From Thermoproteota archaeon (GTDB lineage Archaea; Thermoproteota; Methanomethylicia; Methanomethylicales; Methanomethylicaceae): a DNA stretch of 35,756 nucleotides. The notes below the pieces were generated by a model. It worked only from the letters and a program-made list of their open reading frames with translations. It was not told where the DNA came from and ran no database searches. The stretch is from the NCBI GenBank assembly GCA_016882195.1, contig VGLU01000011.1, positions 1 to 35,756 on the forward strand, written 5' to 3'. The translations under genes were made by a program, and so were the position numbers. Shown here one piece after another: positions 26,210 through 35,457 of the stretch (positions are counted from its first letter, which is position 1; each line of letters starts with the position of its first letter).

Positions 26210-29071
26210 ATGAGCGAGAATAGAGGCACAGGGGTTACGCTGAAAAAAGTTGAGGATAACGTATGGGAGATTCCCAAGACCTTCAGGCCAGGGATGAACG
26301 TGCCCGGTAGGGTCTACGCCGACGAGTCACTCCTCCAGAAGATGAGCGAGGACCTCACCCTTACGCAGTGCGTGAACGTGGCTCAGCTACCCGGAATATT
26401 AAAATTCTCCATAACTATGCCTGACGGGCATCAGGGCTACGGCTTCCCCATAGGTGGCGTTGCTGCCTTCGACTCCGAGACAGGCGTCATATCCCCCGGA
26501 GGCGTAGGGTATGACATAAACTGCCTCCCGGTAGGCTCGAAAGTCCTCACCCCTGACGGCTACCGCGTCCCAATAGAGCAGGCGATGCAGCACAAAAGCG
26601 TCTCATGCATCGATTCTGGCAAAGCCGTTCCAGCCATGGTTGCATTGGGACTGAAAAAGCGCGACGGCCCCCTCTACAAAATAGTGACAAAGTCAGGCCT
26701 CACGATAAAGGCAACCGGGGACCACCCGATCCTGACGGCAGAGGGGATGGTCGAGGCAAAATCCTTGCGCAACGGGGTGAGGGTAGCCACGCACCCCTTC
26801 CAAGGAGTGGACTTTGAGTCGCCGCCTCCAGTCGAGATCCTTAGGGAGAATGACTTCATACCTAATATTTCTAAAGCGCTGGTGCGGAGAGAGATCCTTC
26901 CCCTTCGCGCGGGCAACAGGCGCCTCGCCGCAATCCTTAGGCTTTTGGGATACTTTCTAGGCGACGGATCCTTCGATGGCAAAAAGACCTGTTTCTATGG
27001 GAGCAAGGAGGGCATGGCGCAGCTGCGTAGAGATGTGGCAATTCTAGGCTTCAGCCCCTCGCGCGTTTATACTAGAGAAAGATCAGCTTCTATCAATGGC
27101 AAGGGATTCATCTCCATCGAGAACTCCGTCCATGTCTCGGCGCGCAGCTTCAGGCAGCTGATGGAAAGGCTCGGCGCCCCCAAGGGAAACAAGACAGCCG
27201 ACGCATTCGTCGTTCCTGAGTGGATAATGATCTTGCCCAAGTGGCTACAACGATCCTTCTTAGCAGGGTATTTTGGGGCAGAGATGAACAAGCCCCAGAC
27301 CCCCAACGGATACAACCTCGAGCCGCCAGTAGCCTCATGCACCAAGTCAAAGCCGTCCACTGAAAGTGGCATCAAGTTCCTGAGCCAACTGGGGGACATG
27401 TTGAAGGGTTTCGGCGTTGAAGTCTGTGGCATATACCAAGAGGACCTCGGCGACAGGGTAAGGTTAAAGCTCCAGCTCTCCGAGAAGCCGGAATCCCTCA
27501 TCAACCTGTGGTCCAAGATAGGTTACACTTACTCGCCTAAGAAGCAGGGACTGGCACTGGCGGCCGTGAGCTGGCTACGCTGGAAGGTCTCGGTGATCTC
27601 TGAGAGGCAGAGGGTCGCCGTCGCAACCAAGGCTTCCCATACCTCCGGTTCATCCATCCGCGAGATACTGGAAAGTACTGGCGATTGCCGGTGGATCAAC
27701 AGAAGGTTCATCGAGCGTAGCGTATGCGAGGATCGCCTCACGTCGCCCCGGGGCTTCCCGCCCTTCGAGAACTGGGCAGCTGCCTCATTGGAGGGAGACA
27801 TCGTCTGGGACGAAGTGGTCGAAACGACTGAGGAGCGCTACTTTGGCGAGGTCTACGACATCACCGTTGATAATCCCTCCCACAACTTCGTGGCCGAGGG
27901 CTTTATCGTCTCCAACTGCGGGGTGAGGCTCGTTCTCACGAACTTGGAGGTGAAAGATGTTAGACCAAACCTCTCCAAGCTCGTGGACACCCTCTTCGAC
28001 CTCGTCCCTTCGGGGCTGGGTAGCAAGGGTGGCATACGCCTCGATACCGCCCAGCAGGATCAAGTTCTTGACCGTGGAGTCGAGTGGGCGGTGGAGAAGG
28101 GCTACGGCTGGGAGGAGGACGCGAGGAGGTGCGAGGAGGGCGGCAGGATGAAGACCGCCGACCACACCAAGGTCTCCCCCCACGCCAAGGGGAGGGGCGC
28201 CAGCCAGCTCGGGACCCTCGGCAGCGGGAACCACTTCCTCGAGGTGCAGGTCGTGGACAAGATCTACGAGCCGCATACCGCGAAGATCTTCGGGGTCGAG
28301 AACGAGGGTCAGGTGGTGGTCATGATACACTCGGGGAGCAGGGGTCTGGGGCACCAGGTCTGCAGCGACTACCTCCACGTCATGGAGCACGCAGTCTCCA
28401 AGTATAAGATAAGGATACCCGATAGGGAGCTGGCCTGTGCGCCGGCCAACAGCCCAGAGGCCAAGGACTACTTCGCCGCCATGTCCGCCGCCTGCAACTA
28501 TGCCTGGGTGAACAGGCAGTGCATAAATCACTGGACGAGGGAGGCCTTCCAGAAGACCTTCAAGTCCGATCCCGAGAAACTTGGCATGCGCTTGGTATAC
28601 GACGTAGCCCACAACCTCGCAAAGCGGGAGGAGCACACCTACGAGGGCAAGACCCGCACCCTCTTCGTCCATAGGAAGGGCGCCACGAGGGCATTTCCGG
28701 CGGGCCGCCCGGAGATCCCGCAGGAGTACCGGAACGTGGGTCAGCCCGTGATCATCCCGGGTAGCATGGGCACCGCCTCGTACTTATTGGTCGGAGGACA
28801 GAAGTCGCTGGACCTCAGCTGGGGCTCCACAGCCCACGGGGCCGGTCGTTTTCTCAGCAGGGAGGCTGCCATAAGGAAGTACTGGGGCAGCGACGTGAGG
28901 CGCGACCTCGAGAGCAGGGGCATACAGCTGAGGGCTGCAAACATAAGAGTAATTGCCGAGGAGGCCCCTGGGGCGTACAAGGACGTTGACAGGGTGGCGG
29001 ACGTTTCCAACCAGCTGGGCATCGCAACCCTTGTTGCGAGGATGGTCCCATTAGGGGTGACCAAGGGATGA
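26210..29071 (+). CDS. rtcB: RNA-splicing ligase RtcB containing an intein
   Basis: GTP- and Mn-dependent ligase that joins tRNA exons after intron removal (2',3'-cyclic phosphate to 5'-OH). From ATG 26210 the precursor has 953 residues; a GTG at 26201 would add three. N-extein residues 1-104 include [16 protein letters not shown] and GGVGYDIN. The metal-binding cysteine of the family motif [12 protein letters not shown] is the residue after the insertion. C-extein features are [33 protein letters not shown] and the guanylylation-site region HGAGRFLSR. Spliced length would be 488 aa, normal for RtcB. Its stop overlaps the MBL gene start. Three tRNA genes in this window need such a ligase. Confidence 0.97.
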   Translation: MSENRGTGVTLKKVEDNVWEIPKTFRPGMNVPGRVYADESLLQKMSEDLTLTQCVNVAQLPGILKFSITMPDGHQGYGFPIGGVAAFDSETGVISPGGVGYDINCLPVGSKVLTPDGYRVPIEQAMQHKSVSCIDSGKAVPAMVALGLKKRDGPLYKIVTKSGLTIKATGDHPILTAEGMVEAKSLRNGVRVATHPFQGVDFESPPPVEILRENDFIPNISKALVRREILPLRAGNRRLAAILRLLGYFLGDGSFDGKKTCFYGSKEGMAQLRRDVAILGFSPSRVYTRERSASINGKGFISIENSVHVSARSFRQLMERLGAPKGNKTADAFVVPEWIMILPKWLQRSFLAGYFGAEMNKPQTPNGYNLEPPVASCTKSKPSTESGIKFLSQLGDMLKGFGVEVCGIYQEDLGDRVRLKLQLSEKPESLINLWSKIGYTYSPKKQGLALAAVSWLRWKVSVISERQRVAVATKASHTSGSSIREILESTGDCRWINRRFIERSVCEDRLTSPRGFPPFENWAAASLEGDIVWDEVVETTEERYFGEVYDITVDNPSHNFVAEGFIVSNCGVRLVLTNLEVKDVRPNLSKLVDTLFDLVPSGLGSKGGIRLDTAQQDQVLDRGVEWAVEKGYGWEEDARRCEEGGRMKTADHTKVSPHAKGRGASQLGTLGSGNHFLEVQVVDKIYEPHTAKIFGVENEGQVVVMIHSGSRGLGHQVCSDYLHVMEHAVSKYKIRIPDRELACAPANSPEAKDYFAAMSAACNYAWVNRQCINHWTREAFQKTFKSDPEKLGMRLVYDVAHNLAKREEHTYEGKTRTLFVHRKGATRAFPAGRPEIPQEYRNVGQPVIIPGSMGTASYLLVGGQKSLDLSWGSTAHGAGRFLSREAAIRKYWGSDVRRDLESRGIQLRAANIRVIAEEAPGAYKDVDRVADVSNQLGIATLVARMVPLGVTKG
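26522..27916 (+). other. RtcB intein with LAGLIDADG homing endonuclease
   Basis: 465 residues (1395 nt) in frame. Block A is [16 protein letters not shown] starting with Cys1, and block B is [13 protein letters not shown] (TxxH). Two LAGLIDADG-type helices are [11 protein letters not shown] (about 26940-26972) and FLAGYFGAE (about 27259-27285). Block F is [19 protein letters not shown] and the C-terminal block G is FIVSN followed by Cys+1. The usual penultimate His is Ser here. Insertion is immediately before the catalytic metal-ligand cysteine, the place where I recall the Pyrococcus horikoshii RtcB intein. Confidence 0.95.
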
Positions 29072-29727
29072 TGGCACGGCCCCCGTTGCAACCCATAACC
29101 TCGAGAGCCGGACGGTTCCTCGCCATCTACGAGGAGTCCTTTGTCGGGATCGGCATCTCCTCCAACGTCTACGCGGCTGAATCGGGCGGAAGGCATTATA
29201 TCTTCGACGCCAGCGGGCATCCAGATCTTCTCTCATACCTAAACGCCGCTGGCATTCCAAGCGAGAGTATAGCTGCCGTATTCCTCACCCACGGCCACCA
29301 CGACCACGTCAGGGGGCTGGTCTCGCTCTCCAGGATTGGCGTGCCTGCCTACCTCAACATGAACGACCTCGGGTTGCTGGAGAACTGTATAGGTAAGAGG
29401 GATGTGAGGGACGTATTCGAAGGCAATGACATCCTCAGCGGTCTAGGTCTAAGGATAATCCCGACTCCGGGCCATACTCCCGGCAGCACCTGCTACTACT
29501 CAGGGGACGAGGGGCTACTAATCAGCGGGGATACGGTCTACGCGGACGGCTACTTCGGCAGGACCGATCTGCCAGGAGGTAGCGACTCTGAGATGGAGAA
29601 GAGTCTGAAACGACTGATGGGGCTGGGTGTGCACTCCATCCTTCCGGGCCACGGGGCCTACATAATGGAGGGCGGCGGGAGGTCGATCTCTGTCGCCCTC
29701 TCAAACGCCAACTTCCTGCTGAGGTAG
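29068..29727 (+). CDS. MBL-fold metallo-hydrolase (glyoxalase II-like)
   Basis: 219-residue metallo-beta-lactamase-fold hydrolase. The dinuclear metal site is represented by [13 protein letters not shown] (HxHxDH), [13 protein letters not shown] (third His), [13 protein letters not shown] (bridging Asp) and LPGHGAYI (last His). There is no added RNA-binding beta-CASP domain, so a small thioester- or lactone-type substrate is likelier than RNA, but it is unidentified. The ATG overlaps the rtcB stop (ATGA; a second ATG follows at 29071), indicating coupling to the ligase gene. Confidence 0.9.
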   Translation: MMARPPLQPITSRAGRFLAIYEESFVGIGISSNVYAAESGGRHYIFDASGHPDLLSYLNAAGIPSESIAAVFLTHGHHDHVRGLVSLSRIGVPAYLNMNDLGLLENCIGKRDVRDVFEGNDILSGLGLRIIPTPGHTPGSTCYYSGDEGLLISGDTVYADGYFGRTDLPGGSDSEMEKSLKRLMGLGVHSILPGHGAYIMEGGGRSISVALSNANFLLR

Positions 29728-29735
29728 ATCCCTCA

Positions 29736-30665
29736 CTACACCAAGATGACCGCGTGCAGCAGCCAGGCCATTATGAGCGAGAATACTGGCGTCGTTGACC
29801 ACAGGATTACAAGCTTTACCGCCGTCTCCCTGCTCAACGCCTTGGCCCCCTTTGCCAATCCACTGCCCGAGACCCCTCCAATTATCGCGTGACTGATGGA
29901 GACCGGGATCCCGCCCTGCGTGAACATATGCACGGTGAGGGCACCGCCCACTTGGGATGCGAATGCGGTGGGAGGTCCGAGGCTGGACACCCCCTCCCCA
30001 ACCGTTCTTGAGACCCTCTCTCCAAGGATTATCCCGCCAAGGCTGGCCGCTATTACTGCCGTGGCGAGGGATACGGACCAGCCGAGGTCCTCCCTTATCA
30101 CCCCGATTATCAACCCTAGCGTGTTTGCCCCGAAGGCATATGCGGTATAGAGGCTTGCTAGGATGGTCAGGATGCCGTAGATCACGACCGTCCCCCCCAC
30201 ACTGTTGATCGTGTAGCGGTGGAGCACCTTGGATAGCACAAGCGAGACGGCGGCCGCCAAGAAGGGGGTGAGCGCCCACGACGCTAGAACTATCATCACG
30301 TTGTCCAGGTGCAGCGGAACCCCTAGGTAGAGCCCGCTCCCAATGGACGCTCCGAATATCGCCTGCGTGATGGGTAGTGGCAACCGGGCTGCGGTGGCTA
30401 TCAATATCATGGCAAACGTGACGCCCATTATTATCTGCAAGGAGTCCGTCCCGAGCCCTCCAGCCAGCGCCCTGCCTTGGATTGCCCCCGACAGTTTCCC
30501 CCCCTCGAGCACCGCACCCAGGGTGAGCCCAGCCGCGAAGATGAGTATTCCATTCCGGTAGGACATTATCTTGGATCCCGCGACCGTCCCGGCAGAGTTG
30601 CTCGCGTTGTTGGCTCCTGCCATCCCGAGCGTAATCGCGGTTAGGGCGATCAGCAACAGTGACAT
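29736..30665 (-). CDS. PiT-family inorganic phosphate transporter
   Basis: 309-residue multi-helix permease of the PiT family, which moves phosphate (or sulfate) by ion symport. The duplicated signature is visible as GMAGANNASNSAGTVAGSKI at the N-terminus and as PVSISHAIIGGVSGSGLAKG near the C-terminus. The sequence between is mostly hydrophobic. A DUF47/PhoU-like gene ends 8 bp upstream on the same strand; that pairing is typical for PiT and suggests regulation of transport. Confidence 0.93.
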   Translation of the reverse strand: MSLLLIALTAITLGMAGANNASNSAGTVAGSKIMSYRNGILIFAAGLTLGAVLEGGKLSGAIQGRALAGGLGTDSLQIIMGVTFAMILIATAARLPLPITQAIFGASIGSGLYLGVPLHLDNVMIVLASWALTPFLAAAVSLVLSKVLHRYTINSVGGTVVIYGILTILASLYTAYAFGANTLGLIIGVIREDLGWSVSLATAVIAASLGGIILGERVSRTVGEGVSSLGPPTAFASQVGGALTVHMFTQGGIPVSISHAIIGGVSGSGLAKGAKALSRETAVKLVILWSTTPVFSLIMAWLLHAVILV

Positions 30666-30673
30666 AAGTACAA

Positions 30674-31345
30674 TTAGGCCCCTGATTTCACGATCATCGC
30701 GGTGATGACGTCCGAGGCCTCCTCGGCCGTATCTGCCACCATATCCAAGAGGAAGACGAAGTCCCTCGCCTGCAGATAAGTCAATGTCGAGATGCTCCTC
30801 TCCTTCTGGGTAAGATACTTTAGCACATCAAGTTTCATGTCGTCCAGTTTTTCCTCGGTCCTCTCTACCTGTTGCGCCAGCTGAAGGGAGGCCTTCTTGT
30901 CCGTACTCATCAGCTCCACCGACCTCTCCAGTAGCTTCACGATCTCCACTGTCGAAGCCACTATTTCCCTGATCTTGATGTGGCATTCGTAGAGCTCATC
31001 CATCTCCTCCTTCCCTGGTTGCCTAGATGCAAGTGCCCTGGAGGCATCCTTCGATTTGTCTGCTATCTGGTCTATGGCCTCGGCAAGCCTCAGAAAGTCC
31101 TCCTTGAGTCCCACGAAGAGGGTCCCGCTGTATAGGTGGAGTTCCACCCTCCTCTTCACGTCATCCGCCTCTCTCTCCGCCATAGCGATCCTCTCGGCAG
31201 CCGACTGGACCACGGTCCAGTTGTAGCTTATGCAGCCCTCAATGAGGTCCCTCAAAAGCTCCGTGGACGTGAGCACGAGCTTCATGTGCTGCCTGAGAAG
31301 ATCACCCACGCCTCTCAATGGAAAAGAGGATATCTTTCTCCACAT
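30674..31345 (-). CDS. DUF47/PhoU-like phosphate transport regulator
   Basis: Helical bundle of the DUF47 (TIGR00153) family, related to PhoU, normally encoded with PiT transporters. From ATG 31345 it has 223 residues: MWRKISSFPLRGVGDLLRQH, then AEREADDVKRRVELHLYSG and FLRLAEAIDQIADKSKDASR. The E/DxxxD-type acidic positions typical of PhoU metal binding are included. An earlier in-frame start at 31429 would lie inside valS and encode low-complexity shadow sequence, so I reject it. Begins 3 bp after the valS stop. Confidence 0.9.
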   Translation of the reverse strand: MWRKISSFPLRGVGDLLRQHMKLVLTSTELLRDLIEGCISYNWTVVQSAAERIAMAEREADDVKRRVELHLYSGTLFVGLKEDFLRLAEAIDQIADKSKDASRALASRQPGKEEMDELYECHIKIREIVASTVEIVKLLERSVELMSTDKKASLQLAQQVERTEEKLDDMKLDVLKYLTQKERSISTLTYLQARDFVFLLDMVADTAEEASDVITAMIVKSGA

Positions 31346-31347
31346 AA

Positions 31348-33783
31348 CTAATCTCTCTTCAGCTCTGCCTTCGGCTCTCCTTCGCCGTACCTGACCTCCT
31401 TTATGTGGAGGACCTCCTTGATCAACCACTCGTTCTCCCTGCAGATCCTTAGGGTATCCTTATCGCTCTGTATGTAAGCCCCGCCGACCTCTGCGGAGAG
31501 AGCAATCTTGCCCTCAACCTTCCTCGACCTCAGCTCCGCTATTACCCTGACAAGCACCTCGCCGACCTTTCCCTCCACCGCGGGAACCTCCTCGACCCTC
31601 GGATAGGGTGCGGCGTGGATCGATACATAGCCCTCCCCATCCCTGAACACCTTCTGGTAGATCTCCTCGGTTATGTGGGGGCAGATCGGGGCAATAAGCC
31701 TCGAGAACGTCCATATGACCTTGTACAGCGTACTCTTCGCAGCCCTCCGGCTCTCCGGGGTCCTCGGGCTGTAGAGCCTCGGCTTTACCGCCTCCACGTA
31801 CTGGTCGCATACGTCGTGCCAGTAGAACCTCTGGAGCACGTCCACCGCCACGTGGAACTGGAAGCCCTCCATGGCCTCCACGGTCTTTGCAACGGCTTCC
31901 CTAAGCCTTGAGAGGATCCACCTGTCCACATCCTCCAGCTCCTCGATCCTGATCTCATATGAGGGCTCCGCGAAGAACCCCTCGGCGAACCTCACAGACG
32001 ACCAGACCTTCTGGAGGAAGGACTTGCCATACTTGACCGGCTCCCACTTGAATGGAAAGTCCGATCCCAGAGTCAGCGACAGGAGTGCCTGCCTTATGGC
32101 GTCGGCGCCGTACTCATTCAATCCCTGCTCTGGCATTATCACGTTCCCCCTCGACTTGGACATCCTAGCCCCATCGGGACCGAGGATGTGCCCGTTTATC
32201 AACACGCCCTTGAAGGGCTTCTCACCGGTGAGTATGGTGCACCTGAGTGTCGTGTAGTAAAGCCAGGTCCTCACTATGTCATGGCCCTGCTGCCTGTAAT
32301 CAGACGGATAGGTCCTCTTGAACCTCTCCCTGTCGGTGAAAAAGCCCGAGATGATTAGGGGGGTTATGCTGGAGTCCACCCAGCAGTCGCAGACATCCGG
32401 CGTTCCCACGATCTTAGTCCCGCCGCACTTGGGACACCTACTCACCGGCGGGGGGCTGGCCGTCGTGTCCACCGGCAGATCCTCCTTCCTTGGGGGTATT
32501 ATCTCGCCGCACGCCACGCAGTACCAGAAGGGGACTGGAGTTCCAAAGACGCGTTGCCTTGATATGAGCCAGTCCCACTCTATGCTGTTCACCCAGTCCA
32601 CGAGTCGCTGGCTCATGAACTTGGGGACCCACCTCATCCTCATCCCCTCCTCGAGGACCATCTCCCTGAACTCCTTGGACCTCGCGAACCACTGGTCCTT
32701 CACCAGGAACTCTATCGGCGTCATGCAGTCCGCCCTCTCTGTGTGGGTCAGCACGCTATGCATCATATCCTCTGTCTTGGCTATTCGACCCGACGCCTCG
32801 AGATCCTTTACTATCTCCCCCTTAGCCTGCGCAACCTTCATTCCAGTGTACTTGTCTGCGTTCAACATCCTGCCATGCTCGTCGATCGCTAACACTATCG
32901 GCAGGTTGTGCTTCTGCTGCCACTTTATGTCCTGCTCGTCGCCATAGGTGCATATCATAACGATGCCAGTCCCGAAGTTCGGGTCCACGGCCTCGTCGGA
33001 AAGGATCTTGACCTTCTGCCCGAATACTGGGACCTCGGCCTCCTTGCCGGCCAGACCTGTGTACCTACCATCCTCAGGGTTGACCGCCAGGGCCACGCAG
33101 GCGTTGAGCAGTTCTGGCCTCGTGGTCGCGACAACCAGGTCCAGGTCACCGGACTTGAACTTGATGTAGTAGAGCTTTCCACTTTTTTGGACATAGCCGA
33201 CCTCAGCTTGAGCGAGCGCCGTCCCGCACCTGCTGCACCAGTGGACGGGGAACTCCTTCCTGTAGATGAGCCCCCTCTCGTGCATCATAAGGAGCGACTC
33301 GTGGACTGCCCTCCAGTAGCTCTTGTCCATCGTCCGGTACTCGAAATGCTCCCAGTCTGGCCTGTAGCCGAGCCTCGTCATCGTCTGCTTCATGCTCTTT
33401 ATCATATTGCCTGTCCACTCGACGCACTTCTCCCTGAAGAGCCTCCGGTTCTCCCTAGAGATCTTCCACTTGTACTGGACCTTCAGCTCAGTGGGCAACC
33501 CCTGGCAGTCCCAGCCCTGCGGGAGGAGTACGTCGAAGCCGCACATCCTCTTATGCCTGGCTAGGGTGTCGTTGATTATGTTCCAGTAGGCGTGGCCCAT
33601 GTGTAGCTCACCGGAGGTGAACGGAGGAGGGGTGTCTATGACGAAGACGGACCTTCCGTCGTTCTTGAACCTATAAACCTGATAGAACTCCTCTGTCTGC
33701 CAACTGCTCTGCCACTTCTCCTCCACCGCGCGGGGCGAGTAAGTCTTGTCCATCTTCCTCAATGGATCCCCAGAATCTGGCAA
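31348..33783 (-). CDS. valS: Valyl-tRNA synthetase
   Basis: Class I aminoacyl-tRNA synthetase, 811 residues. The HIGH motif is PPFTSGELHMGHAYWN and the KMSKS motif is GARMSKSRGNVIMP. A CP1 editing domain lies between, with DLVVATTRPELLNACVALAV as editing-site sequence and GDEQDIKWQQKH. Zinc-type Cys clusters are WCSRCGTALAQAEVGY and SRCPKCGGTKIVG. The C-terminal anticodon-binding helical domain is present. The start is a TTG at 33783 with GGAGGAGG 5 nt before it; an internal ATG at 33753 (MDKTYSPRAVEEKW) is possible. First gene of the valS-DUF47-PiT run. Confidence 0.97.
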   Translation of the reverse strand: MPDSGDPLRKMDKTYSPRAVEEKWQSSWQTEEFYQVYRFKNDGRSVFVIDTPPPFTSGELHMGHAYWNIINDTLARHKRMCGFDVLLPQGWDCQGLPTELKVQYKWKISRENRRLFREKCVEWTGNMIKSMKQTMTRLGYRPDWEHFEYRTMDKSYWRAVHESLLMMHERGLIYRKEFPVHWCSRCGTALAQAEVGYVQKSGKLYYIKFKSGDLDLVVATTRPELLNACVALAVNPEDGRYTGLAGKEAEVPVFGQKVKILSDEAVDPNFGTGIVMICTYGDEQDIKWQQKHNLPIVLAIDEHGRMLNADKYTGMKVAQAKGEIVKDLEASGRIAKTEDMMHSVLTHTERADCMTPIEFLVKDQWFARSKEFREMVLEEGMRMRWVPKFMSQRLVDWVNSIEWDWLISRQRVFGTPVPFWYCVACGEIIPPRKEDLPVDTTASPPPVSRCPKCGGTKIVGTPDVCDCWVDSSITPLIISGFFTDRERFKRTYPSDYRQQGHDIVRTWLYYTTLRCTILTGEKPFKGVLINGHILGPDGARMSKSRGNVIMPEQGLNEYGADAIRQALLSLTLGSDFPFKWEPVKYGKSFLQKVWSSVRFAEGFFAEPSYEIRIEELEDVDRWILSRLREAVAKTVEAMEGFQFHVAVDVLQRFYWHDVCDQYVEAVKPRLYSPRTPESRRAAKSTLYKVIWTFSRLIAPICPHITEEIYQKVFRDGEGYVSIHAAPYPRVEEVPAVEGKVGEVLVRVIAELRSRKVEGKIALSAEVGGAYIQSDKDTLRICRENEWLIKEVLHIKEVRYGEGEPKAELKRD

Positions 33784-33895
33784 CGCATCCTCCTCCGGTT
33801 CCTCATCACTGTACCACTGAAGAGTTGATTAACCTTACCTCTTATTATTTTTGCCCAACAAAAAGAAAGAAGAAAGATCATTGCCCTTAGATGCC

Positions 33896-34261
33896 CTACT
33901 TGCACTGCCCACTCCTCTCGGCCGCCCTCTCGTCTATCGCCTTTATGGCCTTTAGCGCAAACTCCGCCTCCATCTTGTCTACGTTCTCTTCAAAGTTTCT
34001 TATCCCTGAGTCAAAATCTTTCAGGATCTCCTTGATTGGCTTGCCTTTCCTCCTCTCGATCTCCTTGATCTTGGCAACAAAGTAGCTCTTGGTCAAGCCG
34101 TTCGTTTCCTCAACGCAGACCGGCGGCTCCACGCTCAGCGCCCTGCAGAGTTGCACCAGCGCCAGGCAGACCTCAGGGTCCCTGTCGGCTGGACACCTAT
34201 CTTCGCAATGGGACTTTGCGTACCTCAATATTCTAGCAAGATCCTTGTCACTCGCCGTCAT
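33896..34261 (-). CDS. Conserved-looking hypothetical protein with N-terminal cysteines
   Basis: 121 residues, not recognised. The N-terminal third has cysteines (SHCEDRCPADRDPEVCLALV, then QLCRAL and PPVCVEE) that could bind metal or form disulfides. The rest is charged and predicted helical (FVAKIKEIERRKGKPIKEIL, then DFDSGIRNFEENVDKMEAEF), and the protein ends SGQCK. There is no membrane segment. It stands alone between valS and the divergent SPOUT-rpl3 operon. Codon use looks like its neighbours, so I regard it as real. Confidence 0.7.
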   Translation of the reverse strand: MTASDKDLARILRYAKSHCEDRCPADRDPEVCLALVQLCRALSVEPPVCVEETNGLTKSYFVAKIKEIERRKGKPIKEILKDFDSGIRNFEENVDKMEAEFALKAIKAIDERAAERSGQCK

Positions 34262-34376
34262 GAGTGATCATACTCCATATTTGGCCTCTGCAAAGTTGTT
34301 TCTACATCGCTTTTAGCTCTGCGAACTCGGCAAATTCATCATTGGCCAAATACCATTACGCCTCGGGGAGAGATAA

Positions 34377-34386
34377 GCTTTATAGT
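34377..34386 (+). promoter_or_regulatory. TATA box of the SPOUT-rpl3 operon
   Basis: GCTTTATAGT lies 35-44 bp before the 27-codon ORF at 34421, well placed to start the ribosomal-protein operon transcript near 34410. Confidence 0.55.
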
Positions 34387-34420
34387 CGTATTACTTTCTC
34401 TATCTGATGAGGTGTTAAGG

Positions 34421-34504
34421 ATGGGAGGCCGTCAGAAGACCACTCTCCTGAGTCCGGTAACCAAAGAGGAGAAGAAGAAGCAACAACAGGAGCAGAAGCA
34501 GTAG
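34421..34504 (+). CDS. 27-residue Lys/Gln-rich ORF at the head of the operon
   Basis: ATG 34421 with GAGGTG 6 nt upstream opens MGGRQKTTLLSPVTKEEKKK, then QQQEQKQ and stop. The MGG-basic start and K/Q-rich body recall the beginning of archaeal S25e, but the winged-helix body is missing. It could be a divergent or degenerate S25e-like protein, a leader peptide for the operon, or a chance ORF. The well-placed Shine-Dalgarno and promoter favour translation. Confidence 0.55.
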   Translation: MGGRQKTTLLSPVTKEEKKKQQQEQKQ

Positions 34505-34516
34505 AGCGAATAGGCC

Positions 34517-35359
34517 ATGATCCAAAAAAGGAAGAGCCCCGTAACAATTTTCATACCCATCTCTATACTGTCCGACGTTCCAAGCCTTCTTGAGAAGACG
34601 GTTAAGGTCGGGCAGATAGCGAGGGCCGCATCCATATTCAGGGTTGATGCAATAGCCATCTACCGGGACATGGCCGCGGCGAACAGGGAGGACGCCTTTC
34701 TCATAAGGGATCTGCTCACCTATGCCGAGACCCCGCAGTACCTCAGGAGGAGGATCTTTCCCCTCTCAAGGAACCTAAAGTACGCCGGTCTCCTCCCCCC
34801 TTTACGGACCCCCCATCATCCCCTCGAGTCCTCAAAGTCCACTTACAGGGAGGGCTTCGTCCTAAAGTCGGACGGCAAATCCTCACTCGTGGACATCGGA
34901 CTGAGAAGGCCGGTGGAATGTCCCTCGCCCCTCCCCGTCAACAGAAGGGTAACACTGAAGGCGGTTGGAGGATCTTGGCTCCCATCCTCAAAGGAGGAGG
35001 TTCCCTACTACTGGGGGTACGACGTCATGCTGGAGTTCAAGGGTCTTGCGCAATTCCTCTCGTCGCACCCATACGATCTCGTGGTCGGCACATCGCGGCT
35101 GGGCAGTCCGCTCGCCTCGGTGGCCGCAGATCTGAGAAGGGCCCTCTCGGAGGATAATTGCATCGCCCTCCTCTTCGGCTCGCCAGCCGAGGGGCTCCAC
35201 GAGATACTGGGGAGGGAGGGCGCCCGCATCGAGGATCTGGCAGACTTCATTGTGAACACCGCCCCAGACCAGGGCACCGCAACCATAAGGACAGAGGAGG
35301 CGGTCATGATATCGCTTGCTGCCCTCTCATCCATCGAATCCACACAGCGACCGGTATAG
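34517..35359 (+). CDS. SPOUT-class RNA methyltransferase (DUF171 family)
   Basis: 280-residue member of the Methyltrn_RNA_3/SPOUT1-like family, putative rRNA uridine N3 or related methyltransferase, commonly encoded at the head of archaeal rpl3 operons. Early motif: VTIFIPISILSDVPSLLEKT. The region RREIFPLSRNLKYAGLLPP-like is present (LSRNLKYAGLLPPLRTPHHP). An OB-like insert (FVLKSDGKSSLVDIGLRRPV) follows. The C-terminal SPOUT knot has IALLFGSPAEGLHEIL and FIVNTAPDQGTATIRTEEAV. The exact RNA target is unknown. Confidence 0.9.
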   Translation: MIQKRKSPVTIFIPISILSDVPSLLEKTVKVGQIARAASIFRVDAIAIYRDMAAANREDAFLIRDLLTYAETPQYLRRRIFPLSRNLKYAGLLPPLRTPHHPLESSKSTYREGFVLKSDGKSSLVDIGLRRPVECPSPLPVNRRVTLKAVGGSWLPSSKEEVPYYWGYDVMLEFKGLAQFLSSHPYDLVVGTSRLGSPLASVAADLRRALSEDNCIALLFGSPAEGLHEILGREGARIEDLADFIVNTAPDQGTATIRTEEAVMISLAALSSIESTQRPV

Positions 35360-35457
35360 AGACACCGATAAGTTAAAGAACAAATCCCTGCTGAAAGCAA
35401 TAGAAATATATTTGAGCAATACGGCTAATCACAAGCCAATTTGGTGGAGGGCTACCG

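Noticed and set aside
31345-31429. Extended N-terminus for the DUF47 protein
   Set aside because: The added residues fall inside valS and are low-complexity Arg/Gly-rich shadow sequence; ATG 31345 starts the family sequence just after the valS stop.
34279-34351. ATTTGGCC/GGCCAAAT inverted repeat between the divergent genes
   Set aside because: The arms are 8 bp and 57 nt apart, and one lies in a self-palindromic TTGGCCAA; chance is likely.
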